DNA of 64,000 nucleotides from contig JAFRWU010000056.1 of assembly GCA_017441705.1 (NCBI GenBank), positions 1-64,000 of the forward strand. The letters run 5' to 3'. Positions 50,180 to 59,640 of this stretch are shown here, one piece after another. The position numbers and the translations under genes are program-made. The notes under the pieces were generated by a model. The model made no database searches, had not been told where the DNA came from, and worked only from the letters and a program-made list of their open reading frames with translations. The stretch comes from Clostridia bacterium (GTDB lineage: Bacteria > Bacillota > Clostridia > Oscillospirales > QAMX01). The number at the start of each line of letters is the position of its first letter. Positions within the stretch are counted from its first letter, which is position 1.

Positions 50180-52630
50180 TCAAAGCAGGGTGATGAATTT
50201 GACGGCGGTTTTCGCCATGAATTTCTTTTCGGTCCCGTCGTCGAACCGGACCGTGACCAGCATATCGCCGCCCATGGGAAGCGACTGGATGACCTTGCCC
50301 GGACCGAATACCGCGTGGGAGATCCGCGCTCCGGCGCGGAGGCTTGCGATCGGGATCGCATCGTCCCGCTCTTCCCGGATCCCGGCGATCCCCGCCCGGG
50401 AAACGCGGCCGCCGTACCGGGGGACGATACGCGCGCTCCGGGACGCGGGAACGGCGAAAAGACCGTCTTCCCCGGCCTTTGCGCGGAAGGAAGCGGAGGA
50501 CCCGGCACGGGTCTTCGGAAGCCTTTCCAGAAGGTCGTCAGGGATCTCGTCCAGAAAGCGGGAGGGCATGTTGGCGGCGGTGTGTCCGAAGAGCATCCGC
50601 CGCCGGGCGCAGAGAAGGGTCAGATGCTTTTTGGCGCGGGTGATGCCCACGTAGGCGAGCCGCCGTTCTTCCTCCAGATCCTCAGGCTCCGAGGAGGAGC
50701 GGTAGGAGGGGAAGATGTCCTCCTCCATGCCGCAGATGTACACGGAGGGGAACTCCAGTCCCTTGGCGTTGTGAATGGTCATCAGGATCACCGCGTCGGC
50801 GGTTTCGTCGTATTTGTCGATGTCCGAAATCAGCGAGACCTCCGAGAGAAAATCCTCCAGGCTCGGATCCTCGTGGGACGAGACGTATTCGATCAGGTTG
50901 GATTTCATCTCGTCGATGTTTTCCAGGCGGGATTTGGCTTCCTCGTCGTTTTTGATCTCGTACATCTGCCGGTACCCGGTGGCGTCCAGCATGGCGTCGT
51001 AGAGATCCGGGAGCGACGCGGTGAGCGAAAGCTCGGAAAGCTTGTCGATCATTTCAAAGAAGCGCGCGATCGCCTTGGCCGGGCGGGCGAGCGGGGGATA
51101 GAAGGCGGCGTTCCGGAGGACGTCGATCAGGGATACGCCGTTTTCGGCGGCGACGGCGCGGGCCTTGTCCAGCGTCGCGTCCGAAATGCCCCGGGTGGGC
51201 ACGTTGACGACGCGGGTCAGGCGCAGCTCGTCCGACGGGTTTGCGATGATCTGCAGATAAGCCAGGACGTCCCGGATCTCGGCCCGGTCGTAAAAACGCG
51301 TGCCGCCCACCATCCGGTAGGGCACGGCGTTTTCACGGAGCGCGCGCTCCAGGGCGTTGGACTGGGCGTTCATGCGGTAAAGCACCGCGTGATCGCTCCA
51401 TTTGCCGTTCTGCAGCCGGGCCTGCAGGATCTTTTCGGCGATATAGCGGGCTTCGCCGTTTTCGTCCTCGGCGGTATAGAGCGTGACCTTGTCTCCCGGC
51501 TTGTCCGCGGTCCAGAGGGATTTTCCCTTGCGGCCCCGGTTATGGGCGATGACGGCGTTGGCGGCGTTGAGGATGTTGCCGGTGGAACGGTAATTCTGCT
51601 CCAGCTTGATCACCCTTGCGCCGGGGTATTCCTTTTCAAAGTCCAGGATGTTCCGGATGGTGGCGCCGCGGAAACGGTAGATCGACTGATCGTCGTCTCC
51701 CACCACGCACAGGTTCTGACTGCCCGAGGCGAGAAGGGAGGTCAGACGGTACTGAGCGTAATTCGTATCCTGATACTCATCCACCAGAATGTAGCGGAAG
51801 CGCCGCTGATAATAGGAGAGAACGTCGGGGAAATCCTCCAGAAGCCGGACGGTGTTCAGGATCAGATCGTCGAAATCCATGGCGCTGGCGCTTTTCAATC
51901 TCGCGGCATAAGCGTCGTAAAGCCTTGCGATCACCGAAAGGCGGTAATCGCTTCCCACGCTCTTCCGGTAAGCCTCGGGGGACAGAAGGCTGTCCTTCGC
52001 CCGGGAGATCTCGGAGAGAACGCTCTTGGGAGGAAACTGCGTGGTAGAGATCCCCCGGTCCTTCATGATCTCCTTCATGGCGCGGAGCTGGTCGTCGGTG
52101 TCGTAGATGGTAAAGGACGACGCGTAGCCGAGTTTTTCCGCGTGTCTTCTGAGGATGCGCACGCAGGTGGAATGGAAGGTGGCGGCCCAGACGTCGTCGG
52201 CCGCAGGACCGACGGCCCGGCGGATGCGCGCTTTCATTTCGGACGCCGCTTTGTTGGTGAAGGTGATGGCAAGGACCTGCCACGGCTCGCACTTTTCAAC
52301 CGAGAAGACCGCCTCGGCGCTCACAGGATCGAGAGACGCGTGAGGATCCTCCATCCCCGAGAGCGTTTCGACGTCCTCGTCTTTCAGATCGACCGGCGTC
52401 AGATCGCTTTCGTAGGCGTTCCCGAACCGGAGCAGATAGGCGATCCGGGCCACCAGAACGGTGGTCTTTCCGCTTCCGGCTCCCGCCAGGACCAAAAGAG
52501 GACCTTCCACGGCAAAGACGGCCTTTTTCTGCATGTCGTTGAGATAACCGTATTCTTCCTCCAGATAAAGGCGGCGCAGACGGAGGTATTCGCTGACGTT
52601 TTCGATCCCCGGCATAAGGCTACTTCCCAT
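50180..52630 (-). CDS. pcrA: PcrA/UvrD superfamily 1A DNA helicase
   Basis: An 816-residue 3'-5' helicase for repair and replication restart. Motifs in order: GAGSGKTT, ITFTNKAA, DEYQDTNYAQ, GDDDQSIYRFRGA, QNYRST, TIHNAKGLEF and RLAYVGITRA. The C-terminal tail VFGPGKVIQSLPMGGDMLVTVRFDDGT is the Tudor-like RNA-polymerase-binding domain of PcrA. Between motifs I and Ia there is an acidic insertion of roughly 45 residues (around LKDEDVETLSGMEDPHASL) absent from the classical enzymes. ATG at 52630 or 52615 may be the start; neither has a strong site. Confidence 0.95.
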   Translation of the reverse strand: MGSSLMPGIENVSEYLRLRRLYLEEEYGYLNDMQKKAVFAVEGPLLVLAGAGSGKTTVLVARIAYLLRFGNAYESDLTPVDLKDEDVETLSGMEDPHASLDPVSAEAVFSVEKCEPWQVLAITFTNKAASEMKARIRRAVGPAADDVWAATFHSTCVRILRRHAEKLGYASSFTIYDTDDQLRAMKEIMKDRGISTTQFPPKSVLSEISRAKDSLLSPEAYRKSVGSDYRLSVIARLYDAYAARLKSASAMDFDDLILNTVRLLEDFPDVLSYYQRRFRYILVDEYQDTNYAQYRLTSLLASGSQNLCVVGDDDQSIYRFRGATIRNILDFEKEYPGARVIKLEQNYRSTGNILNAANAVIAHNRGRKGKSLWTADKPGDKVTLYTAEDENGEARYIAEKILQARLQNGKWSDHAVLYRMNAQSNALERALRENAVPYRMVGGTRFYDRAEIRDVLAYLQIIANPSDELRLTRVVNVPTRGISDATLDKARAVAAENGVSLIDVLRNAAFYPPLARPAKAIARFFEMIDKLSELSLTASLPDLYDAMLDATGYRQMYEIKNDEEAKSRLENIDEMKSNLIEYVSSHEDPSLEDFLSEVSLISDIDKYDETADAVILMTIHNAKGLEFPSVYICGMEEDIFPSYRSSSEPEDLEEERRLAYVGITRAKKHLTLLCARRRMLFGHTAANMPSRFLDEIPDDLLERLPKTRAGSSASFRAKAGEDGLFAVPASRSARIVPRYGGRVSRAGIAGIREERDDAIPIASLRAGARISHAVFGPGKVIQSLPMGGDMLVTVRFDDGTEKKFMAKTAVKFITLL

Positions 52631-52667
52631 CGTTTCCCGGCGGCAGAGACGGCCGCTGTTTTTCCCT

Positions 52668-52696
52668 ATTATACAGGAAACGGCTCTCTTTGGCAA
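52668..52696 (-). promoter_or_regulatory. Promoter of pcrA
   Basis: TTGCCA (52696-52691), 17 bases and TATAAT (52673-52668) on the minus strand. Confidence 0.75.
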
Positions 52697-52741
52697 GCCG
52701 GGGTTTCTTCCTCGCGCCGGCGAACGGCCGCGAAAAAGAGA

Positions 52742-52770
52742 TGGACGGCGGCGGAAAAAGGGTGTATAAT
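52742..52770 (+). promoter_or_regulatory. Promoter of the amidotransferase-oxidoreductase operon
   Basis: TGGACG (52742-52747), 17 bases and TATAAT (52765-52770). The -10 box is consensus and the -35 is weak. Confidence 0.55.
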
Positions 52771-52825
52771 AACAAAAACGGAAATCCGTCCGGATCTGTT
52801 TGCGGACGGGGAAAGGGTGGGATCT

Positions 52826-53524
52826 ATGTCGGCTCGGCCCCTGATCGCGGTCACTGCGACGCCGGAGGAGGGACGCATGTCGCTTCCCGTCCGGTATTTC
52901 GAGGCGCTTTGGGACGCGGGCGCCATGCCCGTCGCGCTCCCGCACGGCGCTGACTGGACACGTATCGAAGAATACGCCGACCGCTTCGGGGGATTCCTCT
53001 TTTCCGGGGGCGGGGACGTCGATCCGAAGTATTACGGGGAGGAGCCTTCCCCGAAGCTCGGAAGCGTTTCCGAAGAGAGAGACCGGTTTGAATTTGCGCT
53101 GTTGTCTTCGGTGATGATCCGGGAAAAGCCCGTCTTCGGCATCTGCCGGGGAGAGCAGCTTCTGAACGTCGGCCTCGGCGGGAGCCTGTTCCAGCATATC
53201 GAGGGGCACGCCAGGACTTCTCCCGACGGGCCCTGGATCTGGCACCGGGTGACGGTCAGACCGGGAAACCTTCTTGCCGACATCGTGGGAGCCGGCCCGC
53301 TCCGGGTCAATTCCTCCCATCATCAGGCGGTGAAAGCCGAAGCGAAGCCGCTCCGGATCGCGGCAGAGAACGAGGAGGGCATCACGGAGGGCTTTGATCT
53401 TCCGGGGCATCCTTTCTTCCTGGGAGTACAGTGGCATCCCGAGGTATATTATAAAGAGGACGAGAAGGCGGCCGCGCTTTTCCGCGCGTTTACGGAGGCG
53501 TGCCGCGGAAAGGAAGGGGCATGA
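52826..53524 (+). CDS. Class I glutamine amidotransferase-like hydrolase (PuuD family)
   Basis: A 232-residue hydrolase of the gamma-glutamyl-GABA hydrolase type, which cleaves gamma-glutamyl amides. The nucleophile is Cys107 in FGICRGEQLLN, with His204 and Glu206 in VQWHPEVY completing the triad. FSGGGDVDPKYYGE and NSSHHQAVK are family marks. The start at 52826 follows GAAAGGGTGGGATCT; the open frame continues far upstream only as a shadow opposite pcrA. It is coupled to the next gene through an ATGA overlap. Substrate here is uncertain. Confidence 0.88.
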   Translation: MSARPLIAVTATPEEGRMSLPVRYFEALWDAGAMPVALPHGADWTRIEEYADRFGGFLFSGGGDVDPKYYGEEPSPKLGSVSEERDRFEFALLSSVMIREKPVFGICRGEQLLNVGLGGSLFQHIEGHARTSPDGPWIWHRVTVRPGNLLADIVGAGPLRVNSSHHQAVKAEAKPLRIAAENEEGITEGFDLPGHPFFLGVQWHPEVYYKEDEKAAALFRAFTEACRGKEGA

Positions 53525-54804
53525 TGGCAAAAACCGTCAGAGAACCCGCCCGGGAGATCCCCGTCGCGGCCGAGGTCGACGTGCTGGTGATCGGCGCGGG
53601 CCCCGCGGGGCTCGGCGCGGCGATCGCCGCCGCCCGCAGCGGCGCAAAGGTCCTGGTCCTGGAACAGAGCGGCATGCCCGGCGGCGTTTCCACAGCGGGG
53701 CTGATGAGCCATTGGACCGGCACCTCCGGCAGCAGGCTTTACCGGGAGGTCCTTCGCCGCTCGGCGGAGATGAACGAGGGGGAGCTTCACGGCAGACCCG
53801 TGATCGAGATCGACCCGGAAAAGCTGAAGCTTCTGTATCTTGAGATGCTGGAGGAAGCCGGGGCTGCGCTCCGGCTGTATACCTTCGTTTCCGAACCGGT
53901 CATGGAAAGGGACAGGATCCTCGGCGTGATCGCCGAAAGCAAATCGGGCCGGGAAGCTTTCCTGGCGAAGATCGTGATCGACGCCTCGGGCGACGGCGAC
54001 GTGGCGGCAAAGGCCGGCGTCCCCTACACGCTCGGCCGCGAGGAGGATCACAAAATGCAGCCTGCGACCCTGATGTTCAAGGTTGCCGGAGTGGATACCG
54101 AAAGAGCCGTGTTCCTGCCGAGCTTTGAATCCACTTACGAGACGCCGAAGGGCGAGCTGCAGGCTCTGGCGCGGGAAAAGCTGCCGCATCCCGCGGGTCA
54201 CGTGCTTCTCTACCGCTCGACCCTTCCGGGGATCGTCACCTGCAATATGACCAACTGCACCGGCGTCGACGGCACGAAGGCGGAGGACCTGACGCGTGCG
54301 GAGATCGTCTGCCGCCGGCAGATCTACGCCATCGAGGCGTTTCTCCGGGAATACGTGCCGGGATATGAAAACTGCTACGTCATTTCGGCGGCGCCGATGG
54401 TGGGGATCCGGGAGACCCGGCATTTCGAGGGACGGTATACCCTGACCGGCGAGGATATCCTGGCGGCCAGGACCTTTGACGACTGGATCGTGCGCGGCGC
54501 GCATTTCAATTTCGACGTGCACAATCTGGACGGCGCGGGCCTTGACAGGACCGGCGCCCAGAAGGAATTTCCCGAGGTGGGCGGCTATACGATCCCGTAC
54601 CGGTCTCTGCTGCCGAAAAAGATCAAAGGTCTGATGCTGGCGGGACGGAACATCTCCGGCACGCACATGGCGCATTCCAACTTCCGCGTCATGCCCATCT
54701 GCCTCGCCATGGGCGAAGGCGCCGGGACCTGCGCGGCTCTGGCGATCCGGGACGGGGTGGATCCCGACGGGATCGACGTCCGGGAAGCGCAGGCGCTGCT
54801 CTGA
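53521..54804 (+). CDS. FAD-dependent oxidoreductase
   Basis: A 427-residue flavoprotein of the FAD_oxidored (GidA-like fold) group. The dinucleotide motif VLVIGAGPAGLGAAIAAA is near residue 25. The second FAD contact is VIDASGDGDVAAKAG and the C-terminal FAD site is KIKGLMLAGRNISGTHMAHSNFRVMP. Such proteins occur in carbohydrate and secondary-metabolism loci and their substrates are mostly unknown. It overlaps the amidotransferase gene (ATGA) and is followed by GH95 after 24 bases, giving a three- or four-gene operon. Confidence 0.88.
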   Translation: MMAKTVREPAREIPVAAEVDVLVIGAGPAGLGAAIAAARSGAKVLVLEQSGMPGGVSTAGLMSHWTGTSGSRLYREVLRRSAEMNEGELHGRPVIEIDPEKLKLLYLEMLEEAGAALRLYTFVSEPVMERDRILGVIAESKSGREAFLAKIVIDASGDGDVAAKAGVPYTLGREEDHKMQPATLMFKVAGVDTERAVFLPSFESTYETPKGELQALAREKLPHPAGHVLLYRSTLPGIVTCNMTNCTGVDGTKAEDLTRAEIVCRRQIYAIEAFLREYVPGYENCYVISAAPMVGIRETRHFEGRYTLTGEDILAARTFDDWIVRGAHFNFDVHNLDGAGLDRTGAQKEFPEVGGYTIPYRSLLPKKIKGLMLAGRNISGTHMAHSNFRVMPICLAMGEGAGTCAALAIRDGVDPDGIDVREAQALL

Positions 54805-54828
54805 TCAAAGACAAAGGAGGTCCGGAAG

Positions 54829-57138
54829 ATGAAGGACGGCCATTTTCTCTTTTACGATCGCCCTGCCGGTTACTGGCAGGAGGCCCTGCCGCTCGGGAAC
54901 GGCAGCCTCGGCGCCATGGTATTCGGCGGCGTCTTTGAAGAAAAGATCTCGCTGAACCACGACACGCTCTGGAGCGGGCGCCCGGGTCTGGAAAACGGAT
55001 TCCCGGGAACAAACGACTATTCCGCGTCCCGCGCGGAAATCTACCGGAAGGCGAGAGAACTCTCGCTCGCCGGGAAAAACGCGGAAGCGGAAAAGCTTCT
55101 GGAGGAAAAATTCGAGGGCGAGGACTCCGAGGCCTATCTGCCCCTCGGCGATCTTTTGCTGGACTTCGGGGAAAGGCAGGATTTTTCGGGTTACCGCCGT
55201 ACCCTCGATCTTTCCCGCGCCGTGGCGGAAACGGGATTCCGGGCAAACGGGAAGGAAAGGATCCGCCGCGCCTTCGTTTCACATCCCGACGGCGTCCTGG
55301 TCCTCACGATCCGGAGCGAAGAGGCGGAAACATTCCGGCTCTCCTTCTCGTCGCCCCTGAAAAGCGAAACCGGCTGCCGGGAAGGAGTCCTGCTTCTCAC
55401 GGGCGAAGCGCCGTCCTATTACGACCGGCGGCACGAGGAACGGGCCCACCGGTATCTGCCCGAAGAGGAAAACCGCGGGATGCGTTTCGCCGCGGCTCTT
55501 TCGGTCCGATCCGACGGGGAGACGGCGGTCACGCAGGACGCGGTATCCGTGAAAAACGCGAAAAACAGCGTGATCCTGCTCGCCGCCGGAACCAGCTTTC
55601 GGGGCTTTGACCGGCATCCGCATCTTGAGGGAAAGGACCCGGTCCCGGATCTCCTGGAAACGCTGAAAAAGGCGGAGAGGATCCCGGCGGAGGAGCTTCT
55701 GGCGCGCCACGAGGCCGATCACCGGGCATTTTACGACCGGGTGGATCTGGATCTCGGGAGCGACGGGAAGGAGGAGCTTCCTACCGACGAACGGCTGAAG
55801 GCCTTTCTGAAAGACAAAAACGACCGCGGTCTTTACACGCTGATCTTCAATTTCGGCCGCTATCTGATGATCGCCGGCTCCCGGGCGGGAAGCGAGCCTT
55901 TGAATCTGCAGGGGATCTGGAACGATCAGCCGATTCCTCCCTGGAACGCCAACTATACCACCAACATCAATACGGAGATGAACTACTGGCCGGCGCTCCC
56001 CACGGGCCTTTTCGAGATGACCGAGCCTCTGACCCGCATGATCCGGGAGCTCCGGGTCACCGGACGGAGGACGGCGGAGCAGTATTACGGCGCGCCGGGC
56101 TTTACGGTGCACCACAATTCCGATCTCTGGCGCCATTCGGTCCCGGTGCAGGGCCTGGCGCAGTGGTCCTTCTGGCCGATGGGATCGGGATGGCTCTGCC
56201 GGCATCTTTACGAGTATTATGCCTATACCGGCGACAAGGAATTCCTGAAAAACGAGGCTTATCCCGCGATGCGGGAGGCGGCGGAATTCTATCTTGCGCT
56301 CCTCACGGACGACGGAAAGGGAAGACTGATCCTCGCCCCGTCGACTTCGCCCGAAAACGGCTACCGGAAGGACGGGAAGAGGATCACGGTGTCGGAAACC
56401 ACCGCCATGACGGCGGAGATCCTGGCGGATCTCTTCCGGAATCTTCTGGCCTCGGAAAAGGCTCTCGGCATATCGGAGCTCACTCCGAAGCTGCAGAAGG
56501 TCCTGGAAAAGCTCTGGATGCCGGGGATCGGCAGCCGCGGACAACTCAACGAGTGGTATTCCGAGGAGGAGGACGACGAGCCGCATCACCGCCACGTCTC
56601 CCATCTCTACGGGCTTTATCCCGCGGCGCTTTTTACGGAGGACACGCCCTCCTATCTGGAAGCGTGCAAAAGATCGCTGGAAGAGAGAGGGGACGACGGG
56701 ACGGGCTGGTCGCTCGGATGGAAGATCAATCTCTGGGCGCGCCTGTCGGACGGAGATCACGCGCTGAAGCTTCTGGACACGCAGCTCCGCTACAAGGCGC
56801 CGGAAGGCACCGGATACAATATGGTCAACGGGGGAGGGACCTACCCCAATCTCTTCGACGCGCATCCGCCTTTCCAGATCGACGGCAATTTTGCCTGCGT
56901 TTCGGGGATCGCCGAAATGCTTCTCCGGTCCGGGGAGGATAAGATCGTGCTTCTGCCGGCGCTGCCGGCCCGGTGGAAGGACGGCTCGGTCAGAGGGCTT
57001 CGCGCGAAGGGAGGGCTGATTTTCTCCTTCGCATGGCGTGAAGGGAAACTCACCGGCCTGAGGATCGAAGGGAAAACCGGAGAAATGCCGCCGGTCTTTT
57101 ATCAGGGACGGGAACTCGATCCCGCAAGCGTATCGTAA
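54829..57138 (+). CDS. GH95-family alpha-L-fucosidase or related glycosidase
   Basis: A 769-residue glycoside hydrolase. The N-terminal domain begins RPAGYWQEALPLGNGSLGAMVFGG...LNHDTLWSG, the diagnostic GH95 opening. The (alpha/alpha)6 catalytic domain contains NYTTNINTEMNYWP (substrate-binding Asn pair), STSPENGY (candidate acid Glu) and LFDAHPPFQIDGNF (base-activating Asp). GH95 members cut alpha-1,2-L-fucose or alpha-L-galactose. There is no signal peptide, so it would act inside the cell on imported oligosaccharides. The start follows AAAGGAGGTCCGGAAG. Confidence 0.9.
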   Translation: MKDGHFLFYDRPAGYWQEALPLGNGSLGAMVFGGVFEEKISLNHDTLWSGRPGLENGFPGTNDYSASRAEIYRKARELSLAGKNAEAEKLLEEKFEGEDSEAYLPLGDLLLDFGERQDFSGYRRTLDLSRAVAETGFRANGKERIRRAFVSHPDGVLVLTIRSEEAETFRLSFSSPLKSETGCREGVLLLTGEAPSYYDRRHEERAHRYLPEEENRGMRFAAALSVRSDGETAVTQDAVSVKNAKNSVILLAAGTSFRGFDRHPHLEGKDPVPDLLETLKKAERIPAEELLARHEADHRAFYDRVDLDLGSDGKEELPTDERLKAFLKDKNDRGLYTLIFNFGRYLMIAGSRAGSEPLNLQGIWNDQPIPPWNANYTTNINTEMNYWPALPTGLFEMTEPLTRMIRELRVTGRRTAEQYYGAPGFTVHHNSDLWRHSVPVQGLAQWSFWPMGSGWLCRHLYEYYAYTGDKEFLKNEAYPAMREAAEFYLALLTDDGKGRLILAPSTSPENGYRKDGKRITVSETTAMTAEILADLFRNLLASEKALGISELTPKLQKVLEKLWMPGIGSRGQLNEWYSEEEDDEPHHRHVSHLYGLYPAALFTEDTPSYLEACKRSLEERGDDGTGWSLGWKINLWARLSDGDHALKLLDTQLRYKAPEGTGYNMVNGGGTYPNLFDAHPPFQIDGNFACVSGIAEMLLRSGEDKIVLLPALPARWKDGSVRGLRAKGGLIFSFAWREGKLTGLRIEGKTGEMPPVFYQGRELDPASVS

Positions 57139-57177
57139 TCATGACGGCAACCGTCTGAGAATAAAGGAGGAAGAATC

Positions 57178-57516
57178 ATGAATCAAGTGCCTTATCAACC
57201 GATGCAGCCGCAGACCACCGTCGTTCAGGTCCAGCAGCCGCAGATCCCCGCGGAGTACAAGCCTATCGGCGCCTGGGCGTTTTTCGGCTGGCAGCTTCTC
57301 TTCAATCTGCCGATCGTAGGGACTATTATGATCCTGGTTTTCGCGCTGGGCGGAACGGCGAATATCAACCTCAAAAACTTCGCCCGCTCTTACCTGATCG
57401 CCTGGCTCATTATCGGCGGGATCGTTCTGCTCACCTTCCTGGTCATTTTGCTCATCGCGCTGATCACGGGGGTGGGGATCTCGGCGCTCATCCCGTGGGA
57501 TGAGATCATGCGGTAG
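57178..57516 (+). CDS. Small membrane protein with Gln/Pro-rich N-terminus
   Basis: A 112-residue protein of unknown function. The first 35 residues are rich in Gln and Pro with no charge clusters. Two transmembrane segments follow (about 41-60 and 77-99), separated by a short loop. Ribosome site AAAGGAGGAAGAATC. It follows GH95 by 39 bases and ends before a separate promoter at 57543, so it is probably the last gene of the GH95 operon. I do not recognise a family beyond general similarity to small Clostridia membrane proteins. Confidence 0.75.
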   Translation: MNQVPYQPMQPQTTVVQVQQPQIPAEYKPIGAWAFFGWQLLFNLPIVGTIMILVFALGGTANINLKNFARSYLIAWLIIGGIVLLTFLVILLIALITGVGISALIPWDEIMR

Positions 57517-57542
57517 GTTCGCTAAAAAAACCGCGGCGCCTC

Positions 57543-57572
57543 TTGCACACAGGATCGCCGGTGTGGTATAAT
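57543..57572 (+). promoter_or_regulatory. Promoter of the ManD/RspA-like gene
   Basis: TTGCAC (57543-57548), 18 bases and TATAAT (57567-57572), preceded by TGG as an extended -10. Confidence 0.75.
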
Positions 57573-57629
57573 ACTTACGGCCATACCGACAAATGCGGCT
57601 CACGCCGCCGAAAAGAAAGGAAGTCAAAA

Positions 57630-58826
57630 ATGAGCAACGTAACCATTCGTGACGTGCGCGCCATCTGCACCGCACCGGAGCGGATCAACCTCATCGTCGT
57701 AAAGGTCGAAACCAGCGAACCGGGTCTCTACGGCCTCGGCTGCGCGACCTTCGCCTACAGACACGAGCTGGTTGCCGACTTCGTCGACAAGTACCTCAAG
57801 CCCCTCCTGGTCGGCCGCGACGTCTCCAATATCGAAGACCTTTGGCAGATGATGATGCACAATTCCTACTGGCGCAACGGGCCCATCACCAACAACGCGA
57901 TTTCCGGCGTCGATATGGCGCTCTGGGACATCAAGGGCAAGATGGCCAATATGCCGGTGTACGATCTGCTCGGCGGCAAGTGCCGCGAAGCGGCGCCGAT
58001 CTACCGTCACGCCGACGGCAGGACCAAGGAAGACGTCATCGAAAGAGCGCGCCAGTTCATCGACGACGGCATCTCCCACGTCCGCATCCAGTGGGGCGGC
58101 TACGGCGGGAACAAGCAGGTCAAGGAAGGCCCGTCTCTCAGCGGCCTGTACAGCGATCCCGACGCCTATATCCGCAACACCGTCGAAATCTTCGAATATG
58201 CCCGCAAGGAGCTGGGCGACGCCGTCGAGCTCTGCCACGACGTCCATGAAAGGATCACCCCGTCCGACGCGGTCCGCCTCGCCAAGAGACTCGAACCCTA
58301 CCGCCTGTTCTTCCTGGAGGACGCGCTCGCTCCCGAACAGTGCGATTATTTCCGCAACATCCGCGCCGTCACCTCCACTCCTCTCGCCATGGGCGAGCTC
58401 TTCAACAACCCCAAGGAGTGGGATTATCTGATCGCCAACCGTCTGATCGACTTCATCCGCTGCCATATCAGCCAGATCGGCGGCATCACGCCGGCCAAGA
58501 AGCTCGCGGTCTTCTGCGAAGCCTTCGGCATCCGCACCGCCTGGCACGGCCCCGGCGACGTCTCCCCGGTGGGACACGCTGCCAACGTGCATCTTGACCT
58601 GTGCAGCTGGAACTTCGGTATCCAGGAATGGGGCATCCGCGAAGGCATCCTCAATGAAGTCTTCCCGGGCACCCCGGTGGCGAAGAACGGCTACGTTACC
58701 GTCAGCGACAAGCCGGGCCTCGGCGTCGATCTCGACGAGGAGCTCGCCAAGAAGTATCCCGCGGTCAATACGGTCACCTTCTGGACCCAGAACCGCCTGC
58801 CCGACGGGACCTTCCAGCGTCCGTAA
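57630..58826 (+). CDS. D-mannonate dehydratase/RspA-family enolase
   Basis: A 398-residue enolase-superfamily enzyme of the ManD subgroup, expected to dehydrate D-mannonate or a related aldonate to the 2-keto-3-deoxy acid. The sequence WRNGPITNNAISGVDMALWDIKGK is typical of this subgroup. Metal ligands are readable in ELCHDVHER, FFLEDALAPEQ and AMGELFNNP, and the catalytic His is in TAWHGPGDVSPVG. RspA was first described as a starvation-sensing protein; many members have low or no mannonate activity, so substrate is open. Codons here are more strongly C-ending than in neighbours, suggesting high expression. Start follows AAGAAAGGAAGTC. Confidence 0.9.
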   Translation: MSNVTIRDVRAICTAPERINLIVVKVETSEPGLYGLGCATFAYRHELVADFVDKYLKPLLVGRDVSNIEDLWQMMMHNSYWRNGPITNNAISGVDMALWDIKGKMANMPVYDLLGGKCREAAPIYRHADGRTKEDVIERARQFIDDGISHVRIQWGGYGGNKQVKEGPSLSGLYSDPDAYIRNTVEIFEYARKELGDAVELCHDVHERITPSDAVRLAKRLEPYRLFFLEDALAPEQCDYFRNIRAVTSTPLAMGELFNNPKEWDYLIANRLIDFIRCHISQIGGITPAKKLAVFCEAFGIRTAWHGPGDVSPVGHAANVHLDLCSWNFGIQEWGIREGILNEVFPGTPVAKNGYVTVSDKPGLGVDLDEELAKKYPAVNTVTFWTQNRLPDGTFQRP

Positions 58827-58846
58827 CCTGTCTCCATACCGAACGC

Positions 58847-58881
58847 AAAAGGGGAGAGGCAGCCTTCTGCCTCTCCCTTTT
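58847..58881 (+). terminator. Terminator after the ManD-like gene
   Basis: AAAAGGGGAGAGGCAG, loop CCTT and CTGCCTCTCCCTTTT form a long stem ending in T. Confidence 0.85.
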
Positions 58882-58920
58882 CACTTTCCCCGCGCCGCGG
58901 GGAGAAAGCGAGGAAAAACT

Positions 58921-59640
58921 GTGTTCAGACTTACCTGGCTCGGGCAGGGGGGCTTCCTTCTGGAATGCGGATCGGGGACCCTTGCCATCGATCCGTATCT
59001 ATCCGATCTGGTGGAGATTTCCGACGGCCTGAAAAGGCTGGTACCGGCGGCTTTCCCCATGGAAAGCTTCGCTCCCGACTTTATCTTTCTCACCCACGAG
59101 CATATCGACCATCTGGACAGCATTTACGTGGATCGCATGCCGAAGGGGAAAACGGTTTTTCTCTGCCCGGAGGCATGCCGGAAGATCCTTCTTGCCCACG
59201 GCGTGTCCGACGAGCGGATCCGCGTCCTGAAGGAAAACGATGAAATCACAGCGGCGGGCTTTGCGCTCCGCGCGGTTTATGCGGAGCATACCGAGGGAAG
59301 TCTCGGCGCCGTCGTCGGAAAAGACGGGCTTTCTGTCTACTTTACCGGGGATACGGTCTGGTCGGAAAGGCTCGCAGAAGGGGTAAAGGCCGACGTGATC
59401 AATACCTGCATCAACGGCAGATGGGGCAATATGAACCATGAGGAGGCGGCTCTGGTCGCAAAAAAGGTCGGCGCCCGGCTCGCGATCCCCAATCATTACG
59501 GCATGTTCCGGGAAAACACGGCCGACCCGGAGGACTTCCGACGCGCGCTGGAAGGAAGCGGGATCGCGTATTACGAAATGACCTGGAACCGGCCCTTTGA
59601 TCTCCGGGAAATCTACGGGAGCCTGGTTTCGGCCGGGTGA
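58921..59640 (+). CDS. UlaG-like MBL-fold metal-dependent hydrolase
   Basis: A 239-residue metallo-beta-lactamase-fold hydrolase similar to L-ascorbate-6-phosphate lactonases. The metal site is THEHIDH, with further ligands in AEHTEGS, FTGDTV and IPNHYGMF. GTG at 58921 behind GAAAGCGAGGAAAAACT is taken as start. It lies 39 bases after the terminator of the ManD-like gene and may be expressed by read-through. Lactonase activity on a sugar acid lactone would fit next to an aldonate dehydratase, but that is inferred from position. Confidence 0.82.
   Translation: MFRLTWLGQGGFLLECGSGTLAIDPYLSDLVEISDGLKRLVPAAFPMESFAPDFIFLTHEHIDHLDSIYVDRMPKGKTVFLCPEACRKILLAHGVSDERIRVLKENDEITAAGFALRAVYAEHTEGSLGAVVGKDGLSVYFTGDTVWSERLAEGVKADVINTCINGRWGNMNHEEAALVAKKVGARLAIPNHYGMFRENTADPEDFRRALEGSGIAYYEMTWNRPFDLREIYGSLVSAG

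Noticed and set aside
50315-52825. Upstream in-frame extension of the PuuD-type hydrolase across pcrA
   Set aside because: The extension is antisense to a well-supported helicase. The hydrolase has its own ribosome site and normal length from 52826.
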